A stretch of 40,273 nucleotides of DNA from an uncultured Wohlfahrtiimonas sp. GTDB lineage: Bacteria > Pseudomonadota > Gammaproteobacteria > Cardiobacteriales > Wohlfahrtiimonadaceae. The notes under the pieces were generated by a model that saw only the letters and a program-made list of their open reading frames with translations, made no database searches and was not told where the DNA came from. The DNA lies in assembly GCA_947631095.1 (NCBI GenBank), contig CANRJX010000006.1:1-40273 (forward strand), in the 5' to 3' direction. Position numbers and translations under genes: made by a program. Shown here piece after piece: positions 1 to 7,023 of this stretch (the first letter of the stretch is position 1; each line of letters opens with the position of its first letter).

Positions 1-573
1 GCCGAGAGCAAATACAGCTTGTGCACCACCGATAGTATAAATCGTGTCGATGCCACAAAGTTTTGCAGCATAAATAATTTCATCGGCGATGGTTGGCGGT
101 GACGCCAATACAATGCGTTTGCAACCCGCGATTTTTGCAGGAATGGCGAGCATTAAAACTGTTGAAAAAAGTGGTGCAGTACCACCTGGAATATATAAAC
201 CTACTTTTTCTATTGGGCGCGTTAATACTTCACACAACACACCTTTTTGCGTTTCAATAGAAATTGCTGATGGTTTTTGTGCTACGTGGAATTTATAGAT
301 ATTGTCATAAGCATTTTTCAATGCTTTTTTGAAATCATCTGATAAATTTTCTTCAGCTTGTTTAAATGCTGATTGCGGTAACACAACATCCGTTAAAGCT
401 GTTTTATCAAATTGCTCTGTAAAACGGAGTAGGGCTGCATCACCTTCTTTTTGTACAGCATCACCAATTGCAGTTACACGCTCTTCTAAGCTTTGTGCGC
501 TCATTTGAACTGGGCGTTGTAAAATTTTTGATTGTTCTTCGTTAGTTAATTGATTCCAAACTACAGTACGCAT
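1..573 (-). CDS. hisD: Histidinol dehydrogenase HisD, N-terminal part (runs off window start)
   Basis: Catalyses the last two steps of histidine synthesis, histidinol to histidine with two NAD+, in the cytoplasm. The 191 visible codons run in frame to base 1 and match the HisD N-terminal half: a helical start (MRTVVWNQL), then the family landmark VGLYIPGGTAPLFSTVLM and the following KIAGCKRIVLASPP stretch of the nucleotide-binding fold. The catalytic C-terminal region lies outside the window. The start is the ATG at 573, preceded by a GGAG ribosome site inside the end of hisG, with only two bases between the hisG stop and this start. hisG and hisD are therefore one transcript and probably translationally coupled. 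Nothing seen is odd, and the identification is firm. Confidence 0.95.
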   Translation of the reverse strand, partial: MRTVVWNQLTNEEQSKILQRPVQMSAQSLEERVTAIGDAVQKEGDAALLRFTEQFDKTALTDVVLPQSAFKQAEENLSDDFKKALKNAYDNIYKFHVAQKPSAISIETQKGVLCEVLTRPIEKVGLYIPGGTAPLFSTVLMLAIPAKIAGCKRIVLASPPTIADEIIYAAKLCGIDTIYTIGGAQAVFALG

Positions 574-575
574 TA

Positions 576-1475
576 TTACTCCATCATTTTTTCAATTGGT
601 AACACTAAAATTGAGCTAGCACCTTTGGCTTTTAAAGCTTCCATCGTTTCCCAGAAGAGAGATTCTGTGCTCACCATGTGTAGAGCTACACGAGTTTTAT
701 CATTGCCTAATGGTAAAACTGTTGGTGTTTCTGAGCCCGGCAATAATGCACAAATTTCATCTAAACGATCTTTTGGAGCATGTAGCATAATGTATTTAGA
801 CTCAACAGCTTGTGTTACGCCTTGAATTCGTGCCATCAATTTATTGATCAATGCTTGCTTATTGGCATCAACGACATTGGTGGATTGAATGATTACAGCT
901 TTAGAACGGTAGATCACATCCACTTCGCGTAAACCATTGGCTTCTAATGTTGCACCCGTTGAAACTAAGTCACAAATCGCATCAGATAAACCTGCGCGAG
1001 GTGCAACTTCTACAGAGCCATTGAGCATTGATGTTTTGAATGGCACGCCTTTGTCATCCAAAAAGCGTTTAAGTAAGTAAGGGTATGATGTTGCAATGCG
1101 CTTATCTTTGAGTGATTGCACAGATTCATATGGTGTTTCTTTTGGCAATGCGAGGGATAAACGGCAGCCACCAAATGGTAATTCTTTCAATGTAATGTAG
1201 TCATTGTCCATTTTACCTTCACGGCGAAGGCTTTCTTCTTCTAATACGTTTTGCCCGATGATGCCGATATCCACAACGCCATCAAATACTAATCCTGGAA
1301 TATCGTCATCACGCACACGCAAAATATCAATCGGCATATTTTCTACATGCACAATTAATTTATCTTTTTGGATGATCATTTTGAGACCACATTGTTTGAG
1401 AAGTGCTTCTGATTCTTGACTTAAACGACCAGATTTTTGTATTGCGATTTTTAAACGTTGAGTTTGAGGTTGCAT
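576..1475 (-). CDS. hisG: ATP phosphoribosyltransferase HisG (long form)
   Basis: First enzyme of histidine biosynthesis: ATP plus PRPP gives phosphoribosyl-ATP. The 299-residue length is that of the long, hexameric HisG with its own C-terminal regulatory domain that binds histidine, so no HisZ partner is needed. The N-terminus ([15 protein letters not shown]) and the [13 protein letters not shown] segment are typical of the periplasmic-binding-protein-like catalytic domain. The segment [17 protein letters not shown] (near residues 169-185) is the PRPP-binding region. A C-terminal ACT-like domain follows from about residue 225. The start ATG at 1475 has an AAGGAA ribosome site seven bases away. 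It leads the operon and is followed directly by hisD. A palindrome over its promoter suggests repressor control. Confidence 0.96.
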   Translation of the reverse strand: MQPQTQRLKIAIQKSGRLSQESEALLKQCGLKMIIQKDKLIVHVENMPIDILRVRDDDIPGLVFDGVVDIGIIGQNVLEEESLRREGKMDNDYITLKELPFGGCRLSLALPKETPYESVQSLKDKRIATSYPYLLKRFLDDKGVPFKTSMLNGSVEVAPRAGLSDAICDLVSTGATLEANGLREVDVIYRSKAVIIQSTNVVDANKQALINKLMARIQGVTQAVESKYIMLHAPKDRLDEICALLPGSETPTVLPLGNDKTRVALHMVSTESLFWETMEALKAKGASSILVLPIEKMME

Positions 1476-1506
1476 AATATTCCTTTTTTAGATTCACCTT
1501 AATACT

Positions 1507-1524
1507 GTACTATTAAGATAGTAC
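1507..1524. promoter_or_regulatory. TrpR-like operator palindrome in front of hisG
   Basis: GTACTATTAAGATAGTAC is a perfect inverted repeat with 7-base arms and a 4-base centre. The outer half-sites GTACTA and TAGTAC and their 6-base spacing equal those of the idealised trp operator GTACTAGTTAACTAGTAC bound by TrpR in enterobacteria. It overlaps the predicted -10 of hisG. A TrpR-family protein (YerC/HisR) has been described as a histidine regulator in Gram-positive bacteria. A TrpR-superfamily repressor of this his operon is therefore my inference. No T-run follows on either side as an intrinsic terminator would need. Confidence 0.5.
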
Positions 1525-1545
1525 GCTTAGATTTTTTTTATGCAA
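1518..1545 (-). promoter_or_regulatory. Predicted sigma-70 promoter of hisG
   Basis: Reading the minus strand, TTGCAT (1545-1540) and TACTAT (1523-1518) are separated by 16 bases, which include an A-tract. The -10 hexamer lies inside the 18-bp palindrome described next, so a bound protein would block RNA polymerase. Predicted by eye only. Confidence 0.5.
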
Positions 1546-1890
1546 CAACTTTTTTCACATTTTGCAATGGTTAGAGAGGTTTTTTAGGTATAATTTGGTT
1601 CAATATAAATCTCTAATTAATTGTTTATAAAAATATAAAATATGAAAAAGACTATTATTTGTGCAGTAATAATTATTTTGGAATTTTGCTCATTATTATT
1701 TGCGACGATATATTTATAAAACACTTAATTAATAGATATACGATTATATTTTTGTAAATTTTAATATCAGAGAAGAACACAAGATAAATCATCGGATATA
1801 TAATACATTTATCGATAATATTTTAAATAAATAATATGTAAAATAGAATAATCCAAAGTTATATAAATCTTTAATTCATTAAGGATCAAC
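1525..1890. other. AT-rich intergenic region between divergent hisG and the iron-sulfur gene
   Basis: The region has no large gene. It holds the hisG promoter, a plus-strand TATAAT at 1589-1594 with a weak TGGTTA 15 bases upstream, a second plus-strand TATAAT at 1799-1804 without a convincing -35, and one 25-codon reading frame (1642-1719, listed separately). I looked for an FNR-type TTGATnnnnATCAA site, expected if the downstream genes are anaerobically induced, and found none. Confidence 0.5.
1642..1719 (+). CDS. Possible 25-residue hydrophobic small protein
   Basis: ATG at 1642 opens a 25-codon frame (MKKTIICAVIIILEFCSLLF, then ATIYL) ending in TAA. Two lysines followed by about 20 hydrophobic residues would make one membrane helix. 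A TATAAT lies about 50 bases upstream. Against it, there is no ribosome binding site, and AT-rich DNA throws up such frames by chance. I do not recognise it. Confidence 0.2.
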   Translation: MKKTIICAVIIILEFCSLLFATIYL

Positions 1891-2535
1891 ATGAAAGAAA
1901 ATAAGCATATTAATTTAGTCGTGGATGGGAAGCAGTTAACTGCGGAAGAAAGCTGCTCCATTCTCGAAGCTGTGATGCAGTCCGGTGAGCCAGTGACGGA
2001 TAATATCGGCTGTGCAGGGCAAGGTGTTTGTGGCTCTTGCAGAATATTGGTCAAACGCAAAGATCAAAAAGAAGTGACTGCAGCATTGGCTTGTGAAACT
2101 AAAATCGAAGAAGGCTTGCAAGTGAGCTTTTTAGAGCATTTGCCTGTGAATCATCGCTATCACTCATATAAAACAGATGATTGGGAAGGCAGAACTTGGG
2201 ATATTTTACAGCGCATTAATGAAGTTTTCCCTGAGGCGAAAAATTGTCGCCATTGTGGTGGCTGTGATAATGCTTGCCCGAAACATCTTGAAGTGCAAAA
2301 AGGTGTAAATCTAGCAGCAGCAGGGGATTTAAGTGCAGCGGCGATATTCAATGAATGCATTATGTGTAACCTTTGCACCATTGCTTGCCCAGAGATGATA
2401 GAACCGAATCATTTAGGCACTTACGTTAGGCGTTTAACGACAGCAATGACAATGCGCCCAAGCGATTTAGTCCGCCGTTTGCATCAAATTGAAACAGGCG
2501 AAATGACCATAGATATTGATGCAGAAATTAGGTAG
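1891..2535 (+). CDS. Iron-sulfur electron-transfer subunit of a soluble fumarate reductase-like complex (FrdB/SdhB-like)
   Basis: A 214-residue electron carrier. The N-terminal plant-type [2Fe-2S] ferredoxin domain binds its cluster with C41, C47, C50 (CAGQGVCGSC) and C68. The C-terminal domain has two CxxCxxCxxxCP motifs, C119-C122-C125-C129 and C156-C159-C162-C166, so two [4Fe-4S] clusters are expected. Classical SdhB/FrdB instead has one [4Fe-4S] and one [3Fe-4S]. There are no membrane segments. The start at 1891 has a good AAGGA site. The gene is 8 bases before the flavoprotein gene, and a NuoF-like gene follows. It would pass electrons from the diaphorase to the flavoprotein. The family assignment is firm; the partner and substrate are inferred from context. 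Confidence 0.8.
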   Translation: MKENKHINLVVDGKQLTAEESCSILEAVMQSGEPVTDNIGCAGQGVCGSCRILVKRKDQKEVTAALACETKIEEGLQVSFLEHLPVNHRYHSYKTDDWEGRTWDILQRINEVFPEAKNCRHCGGCDNACPKHLEVQKGVNLAAAGDLSAAAIFNECIMCNLCTIACPEMIEPNHLGTYVRRLTTAMTMRPSDLVRRLHQIETGEMTIDIDAEIR

Positions 2536-2543
2536 GGATAATT

Positions 2544-4184
2544 ATGAGCGGAATACCATACGAACAAGCATTGGCTAATTTGCAAGCATCCGATCACGTG
2601 GCACCACCTGAAATTGCTGACAAACAGACATTACTAAAAGAATATCACCCTGACTATAAAGAAGGGAGCACGAGAAATTTAACGATTGGCGTGAATAAAG
2701 GTGATGCTTGCCCGACAGTATTGGCGGCACTTTTACAAAGCAATGCGGCGATTACAGATGCTGATTTAGCCGGTGCATTGGTGGTTAATACAGAAGTATT
2801 AGTGATTGGTGCAGGCGGTGCAGGTTGCGCGGCTGCATTAGAAGTTTCAACGAATGGTCGAAAAGTGATTTTAGCCACAAAGCTTAGAATCGGTGATAGC
2901 AATACAGTGATGGCGGAAGGCGGCATTCAAGCTGCGGTTGGCGAAGATGATAGCCCACAAATTCACTATGAAGATACATTAAGAGCAGGGCACATGTGTG
3001 CAGATAGAAAGCTTGTGGCGCAATTGGCAATTTCAGCACCAAAAAGCATTCGCTGGCTCATCGAGCAAGGCATGATGTTTGATAGAGAAAATAACAGTAC
3101 ATCATTTTCTAGCAAATTATTAAGAAAGAAACCGGGTGGCGCAACGCGCGCGCGTATTTTATCGTTTAAGGATTATACAGGCGTTGAAATGATGCGTGTA
3201 TTGCGTGAAGCGGTGGAGTTGGATGAACGCATAGATGTTTGGAATCGTTGTCCATTAGTAGAGTTGTTATCGGATGAAGATGGTAATTGCGTGGGTGGCG
3301 TGATTTATGATTTGAATGCGCATCGTTTTATCTTGGTAAGAGCGAGCAAAATTATCTTAGCCACAGGTGGAACAGGGCGATTGCATTTAAATGATTTTCC
3401 AACCTCTAATCATTATGGTGCAACAGCCGATGGCATGGTTTTGGCTTATCGTATGGGTGCAAAGCTTCGTGAAATCGGTTCGTATCAATACCATCCAACG
3501 GGCGTGGCATGGCCATCATTTAGACTCGGTGGATTAATCTCAGAAGCAGCTCGATCAGCCGGTGCTTATTTAGTGAATGGCGAAGGCAAGCGCTTTGTGG
3601 ATGAGTTATTGCCACGAGATATCGTATCATCCGCCATTTTAAAAGAGTGCGCTGAAGGTCGTGGCGTTGAGAGAGAAGGCAGCATCGGTGTATTTTTAGA
3701 CATTCCTGATCTAGAAAGACGCAATCCTGGCATTTTAAAAGAGCGCTTGGTGAGCTTAGGGCATTTGGGTAAGCAATGTAATCTTGATTTAACCGAAGAA
3801 CCTGTGATGGTTCGCCCGACTTTGCATTATCAAAATGGTGGCGTAGTAATTGATGAAGATGGATTATCGACCGTTCCAAACCTATATTGTGTGGGTGAAA
3901 TGAGCGGTGGGATTCATGGTAAAAACCGCATGATGGGCAATGCTTTACAAGAAATTATCACGTTTGGCAGAAGAGCAGGTGAACATGCAGCATTGAATGC
4001 AAGCTCTCATCCCGCACCTAAAGTTGGTCTGTTTCATCTATATAACTGGCAGCGTGAGCTCATTTTATCGCACATGTCGACAGATGTTTATGGACCAATT
4101 TTATTCCCTAAATATGGCAATTTCGACTTTCATCAAGAGATCAGTTTAAGAAAGCACCAAAAGCATTCTGTAAACAATCATTAA
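2544..4184 (+). CDS. Fumarate reductase/succinate dehydrogenase-type flavoprotein with probably non-covalent FAD
   Basis: A 546-residue flavoprotein. After an unusual ~80-residue N-terminal extension comes the FAD Rossmann motif GAGGAG (89-94). Dicarboxylate-site residues of FrdA are all present: HPTG (317-320), E334 in LISEAAR, R358 in PRD, H428 in RPTLHY and R462 in GKNRMMGN. The histidine that binds FAD covalently in FrdA/SdhA (SHTV) is Asn120 here (DSNTVMAEGG), so FAD should be non-covalent, as in L-aspartate oxidase NadB. The long C-terminal helical domain of FrdA is nearly absent, with about 65 residues after residue 480. Known work on the E. coli FrdA histidine shows that loss of the covalent bond favours fumarate reduction over succinate oxidation. 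Fumarate is the likely substrate; a related enoate is possible. NadB is unlikely given the partner genes. Confidence 0.8.
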   Translation: MSGIPYEQALANLQASDHVAPPEIADKQTLLKEYHPDYKEGSTRNLTIGVNKGDACPTVLAALLQSNAAITDADLAGALVVNTEVLVIGAGGAGCAAALEVSTNGRKVILATKLRIGDSNTVMAEGGIQAAVGEDDSPQIHYEDTLRAGHMCADRKLVAQLAISAPKSIRWLIEQGMMFDRENNSTSFSSKLLRKKPGGATRARILSFKDYTGVEMMRVLREAVELDERIDVWNRCPLVELLSDEDGNCVGGVIYDLNAHRFILVRASKIILATGGTGRLHLNDFPTSNHYGATADGMVLAYRMGAKLREIGSYQYHPTGVAWPSFRLGGLISEAARSAGAYLVNGEGKRFVDELLPRDIVSSAILKECAEGRGVEREGSIGVFLDIPDLERRNPGILKERLVSLGHLGKQCNLDLTEEPVMVRPTLHYQNGGVVIDEDGLSTVPNLYCVGEMSGGIHGKNRMMGNALQEIITFGRRAGEHAALNASSHPAPKVGLFHLYNWQRELILSHMSTDVYGPILFPKYGNFDFHQEISLRKHQKHSVNNH

Positions 4185-4201
4185 ATCAGTAGGACAAAAT
4201 T

Positions 4202-5443
4202 ATGACATTTAAACCGGTATTACTCGCTGATGACATACGTATAGGTGCTGATTTAACAAAATGGCTGAGTACAGAAGGTGGGCTTGGCTTAAAAAATGCT
4301 TTAAAAGCGCCTGAAAATATTATCTCGATATTAGAGCAAGCAGATTTACGAGGAATGGGCGGCGCAGGCTTTCCGACGCACAGAAAATGGCAAGCAGTTG
4401 CTAATCAAGAAAATAAATCAAAATATGTATTGTGTAACGGCAATGAAGATGAACCTGGCACATTTAAAGATCGCTATTTGTTGAAGGAAACACCACATCA
4501 AATCATCGAAGGTGCTTTGGTTGCAGCAGTTGCAGTGAAAGCGAATCATGTTTATCTCTACATTAATCCGCATCAAACAGAAGCATTAGAAATCATGGCA
4601 GATGCAGTGGCAGAATGGAAAAGCCACGAATTATTTAAAGAGATAGAAAATTATCTACAAATGCCTGTGGAACTGAAAGTTGTGAAAAGTTCAGGGCTAT
4701 ACATTGGTGGTGAAGAAACGGCGGTTATTTCTACTGTGGAAGGTGGCTTTCCATTCCCTCGTCAAAAACCACCTTATCCATTTGAAAGCGGTGTTTTTAG
4801 TGAACCAACATTGGTGAATAATGTTGAAACATTCGCCACAGTAACGCACATCTTAAAAAATGGTGCCAAATGGTATAACGATTTAGGCATTGGCAATGCA
4901 TCAGGCACGAAGCTTTATTCATTATCAGGCGATATTTTAAAACCAGGATTATATGAATTGCCGATGGGCACAACATTGCGCGAGCTTGTATTCACTCATG
5001 GTGGTGGAATGTTAACCCGTGCGCCATTTAAAGCTGTATTTACAGGCGGGCCTTCTAATACATTGCTCACAGAAAAAGATTTAGATGTGAAGATGGATTT
5101 TGACTCATTAAAAGAGACAGGCTCAAGTTTAGGTACGGGGGCGATGATTGTGATGTCTGAAGGGACAAGTATCGTGCGCAAAGTGGCTGAATATGTGGAT
5201 TTCTTTGCGGCAGGCTCATGTGGGCAATGCACTTCATGTAAAATAGGTACATATCAATTGTCGCGATTATTGCGCAGAATTGATACTGGTACAGGTTTAC
5301 GAAAAGATCTTCGTGCCTTGGAAAGTTTATGTTCATTGCTACCAGGCAGTGGCAAATGTGCATTGATTGATGGTGCTGCAACTGTTGTAAGTAGCTCTTT
5401 ACATCAATTTTATGATGAATATAAGCAGCAATTGATAGATTAA
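4202..5443 (+). CDS. NuoF-like NAD(P)H-binding diaphorase subunit
   Basis: A 413-residue protein of the complex I 51-kDa (NuoF) family. The glycine-rich NADH site GMGGAGFPTHRKW (51-63) and the FMN-site region NEDEPGTFKDR (81-91) are intact. YIGGEETAVISTVEG (167-181) and LVNNVETFATV are also family landmarks. SCGQCTSCK supplies C340, C343 and C346, which with C386 bind the N3-type [4Fe-4S] cluster. No NuoE homologue or other complex I genes are nearby. The gene starts 17 bases after the flavoprotein gene and closes the operon with a strong terminator. It would take hydride from NADH and feed the iron-sulfur subunit, making the three genes a soluble NADH:fumarate-type oxidoreductase. That use is inferred from gene order. 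Confidence 0.8.
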   Translation: MTFKPVLLADDIRIGADLTKWLSTEGGLGLKNALKAPENIISILEQADLRGMGGAGFPTHRKWQAVANQENKSKYVLCNGNEDEPGTFKDRYLLKETPHQIIEGALVAAVAVKANHVYLYINPHQTEALEIMADAVAEWKSHELFKEIENYLQMPVELKVVKSSGLYIGGEETAVISTVEGGFPFPRQKPPYPFESGVFSEPTLVNNVETFATVTHILKNGAKWYNDLGIGNASGTKLYSLSGDILKPGLYELPMGTTLRELVFTHGGGMLTRAPFKAVFTGGPSNTLLTEKDLDVKMDFDSLKETGSSLGTGAMIVMSEGTSIVRKVAEYVDFFAAGSCGQCTSCKIGTYQLSRLLRRIDTGTGLRKDLRALESLCSLLPGSGKCALIDGAATVVSSSLHQFYDEYKQQLID

Positions 5444-5464
5444 TATTCAGTAAATTAGATCAAC

Positions 5465-5492
5465 AAAAGGGCAATTAAAATCGCCCTTTTTT
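5465..5492 (+). terminator. Intrinsic terminator after the three-gene redox operon
   Basis: Arms AAAAGGGC (5465-5472) and GCCCTTTT (5483-5490) with a 10-base loop, followed by more T. It lies 21 bases after the NuoF-like stop codon. Confidence 0.85.
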
Positions 5493-5513
5493 ATAAATGA
5501 AACTCATTAAGCT

Positions 5514-5675
5514 ATGAATAAAATCCAAGGCACACTGATAGCAAGTCAATTAGACGCAAGTGCTGTTAGAAATAGTGAGCTTGTGACACATGTAGAAGCA
5601 ATCGCTGTCCACATTAAAAATGGTCAGTCTAATAAGCGACTGCTGGATTTTATTGTTGTTGATCAAAATATTTAA
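5514..5675 (+). CDS. Hypothetical 53-residue protein or gene remnant
   Basis: ATG at 5514 opens 53 codons (starting MNKIQGTLIASQLDASAVRN and ending LLDFIVVDQNI). The residue mix looks soluble and protein-like, richer in Asp, Ser and Lys than random AT-rich translation. There is no clear ribosome binding site, and it sits just behind a terminator, so it may be the relic of a longer gene. I do not recognise the family. The rest of the 5444-5783 gap holds the terminator and, at 5676-5783, AT-rich sequence that should contain the promoter of the next gene. Confidence 0.3.
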   Translation: MNKIQGTLIASQLDASAVRNSELVTHVEAIAVHIKNGQSNKRLLDFIVVDQNI

Positions 5676-5783
5676 AGTAAATATTCGTAAGTTTATATTG
5701 AACTGTTAATCATAAATTAATCACGTGCAATATATTAAATATCTGCTTAAATAACTGGCTAAGATAATTTTAAGGATACGGCT

Positions 5784-6971
5784 GTGATACAACCCAAAAG
5801 TACAATGCAAACCGCTTTTCCAATTCTATTAATGATCGGAATGGCACATTTGTGTAATGATATTATTCAATCAATGCTGACGGCGATTTATCCGTTATTG
5901 CAAGTTAATTTTATGCTAGATTTTGCCCAAATTGGCTTGATTAGTTTGGTGTACCAAATGACGGCATCTTTGTTGCAACCGGGGATAGGATTTTTTACAG
6001 ACCGTCATCCGATGCCATATTTATTGCCACTGGGAATGTTGGCAACAACAATTGGGATTACAGGGCTAGGTTTTGCAACAAGCTATACACATTTATTAAT
6101 CGCAGCAGGAATGATGGGGATAGGTTCATCAATATTTCATCCTGAAGCAGTACGATTAACAAGAATTGCTTCAGGTGGACGTTATGGACTGGCGCAATCT
6201 ATTTTCCAAGTGGGTGGAAATTTAGGCTCATCTTTAGGGCCATTAATTGCAGGAATTATTGTCGTAAAATATGCCAATCAGCATAATATATTATGGTTTG
6301 CAGGAATTGGTGTATTTGCTATGGGGTTGTTAACATATCTTGGTCATTGGGGCGAGCCACATCAAAAAGCGGCACAAAAAAATAAACATACAAAAGCTAC
6401 TTTTCCTTATGGTAAAAAACGCACAATGTGGTCTTTAGGAATTTTGGCCATTTTGATTTTTGCTAAATACTTTTATATGTCTAATTTCACGAATTACTTT
6501 AGTTTTTATTTGATTGAAAAATTTAGTATAGAACGTTCTAATGCTGTTATTTTAGTCTTTGTATTTATGGCTTCTGTAGCGATTGGTACATTCGTAGGGG
6601 GGCCCATTGGTGATAAAATTGGTAGACGAAAAGTTATTTGGTTCTCGATGGTGGGTGCATTACCATTTACTTTAGCACTGCCACATTTACCATTTATTGG
6701 TGTGATTATTGCATCGATATTTGTAGGACTAATATTAGCTTCAGCATTCTCTGCAATCGTTGTATTTGCTCAGGAATTGGTGCCAGGTAATGTTGGGATG
6801 ATCGCTGGGGTTTTCTTTGGCTTAATGTTCGGAATGAGCGGAATCGGTGCATTGTTCTTAGGATGGTTAGCGGATACTACAAGTTTACAAACTGTATTTG
6901 TATTCACATCATTCTTACCAGTTTTAGGTTTTTTAACATGGTTATTGCCGAAAGCTGAATTTAGAGATTAA
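5784..6971 (+). CDS. fsr: MFS exporter of the fosmidomycin-resistance (Fsr) family
   Basis: A 395-residue inner-membrane transporter with about 12 hydrophobic helices. The opening (LLMIGMAHLCNDIIQSML), the GIGFFTDRHPMPYLLPLG loop and the SSIFHPEAVRL segment are typical of the Fsr branch of the major facilitator superfamily, which exports fosmidomycin in E. coli. The natural substrate is unknown. I use the GTG at 5784 because AAGGA lies at 5772-5776, seven bases upstream; an ATG at 5805 is the alternative. It is a single-gene unit, ending at a large hairpin shared with the convergent methyltransferase. The family is confident; the drug specificity is not shown by the sequence. Confidence 0.85.
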   Translation: MIQPKSTMQTAFPILLMIGMAHLCNDIIQSMLTAIYPLLQVNFMLDFAQIGLISLVYQMTASLLQPGIGFFTDRHPMPYLLPLGMLATTIGITGLGFATSYTHLLIAAGMMGIGSSIFHPEAVRLTRIASGGRYGLAQSIFQVGGNLGSSLGPLIAGIIVVKYANQHNILWFAGIGVFAMGLLTYLGHWGEPHQKAAQKNKHTKATFPYGKKRTMWSLGILAILIFAKYFYMSNFTNYFSFYLIEKFSIERSNAVILVFVFMASVAIGTFVGGPIGDKIGRRKVIWFSMVGALPFTLALPHLPFIGVIIASIFVGLILASAFSAIVVFAQELVPGNVGMIAGVFFGLMFGMSGIGALFLGWLADTTSLQTVFVFTSFLPVLGFLTWLLPKAEFRD

Positions 6972-6980
6972 TATTGTTTA

Positions 6981-7014
6981 TATCCTTACGTTAAAAGTAT
7001 TTAACGTAAGGATA
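6981..7014. terminator. Perfect 15-bp inverted repeat between convergent genes
   Basis: TATCCTTACGTTAAA (6981-6995) and its exact complement (7000-7014) enclose the loop AGTA. It fills the 52-base space between the convergent fsr and methyltransferase genes, so a bidirectional terminator is the simplest reading, although neither side has a long T-run. Confidence 0.6.
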
Positions 7015-7023
7015 AATATCGGT

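Noticed and set aside
1507-1524. The hisG upstream palindrome as a transcription terminator
   Set aside because: It is AT-rich with short arms and has no adjacent T-run in the reading direction. Its position on the -10 fits an operator better.
3520-3879. A 119-codon frame antisense to the fumarate reductase-like flavoprotein
   Set aside because: It lies entirely within the catalytic part of the real gene and shows no ribosome site or recognisable protein pattern.
2544-4184. The flavoprotein as L-aspartate oxidase NadB
   Set aside because: The Asn at the FAD site is NadB-like, but the partner iron-sulfur and NuoF-like genes, the N-terminal extension and the absence of nadA/nadC make a reductase complex more likely.
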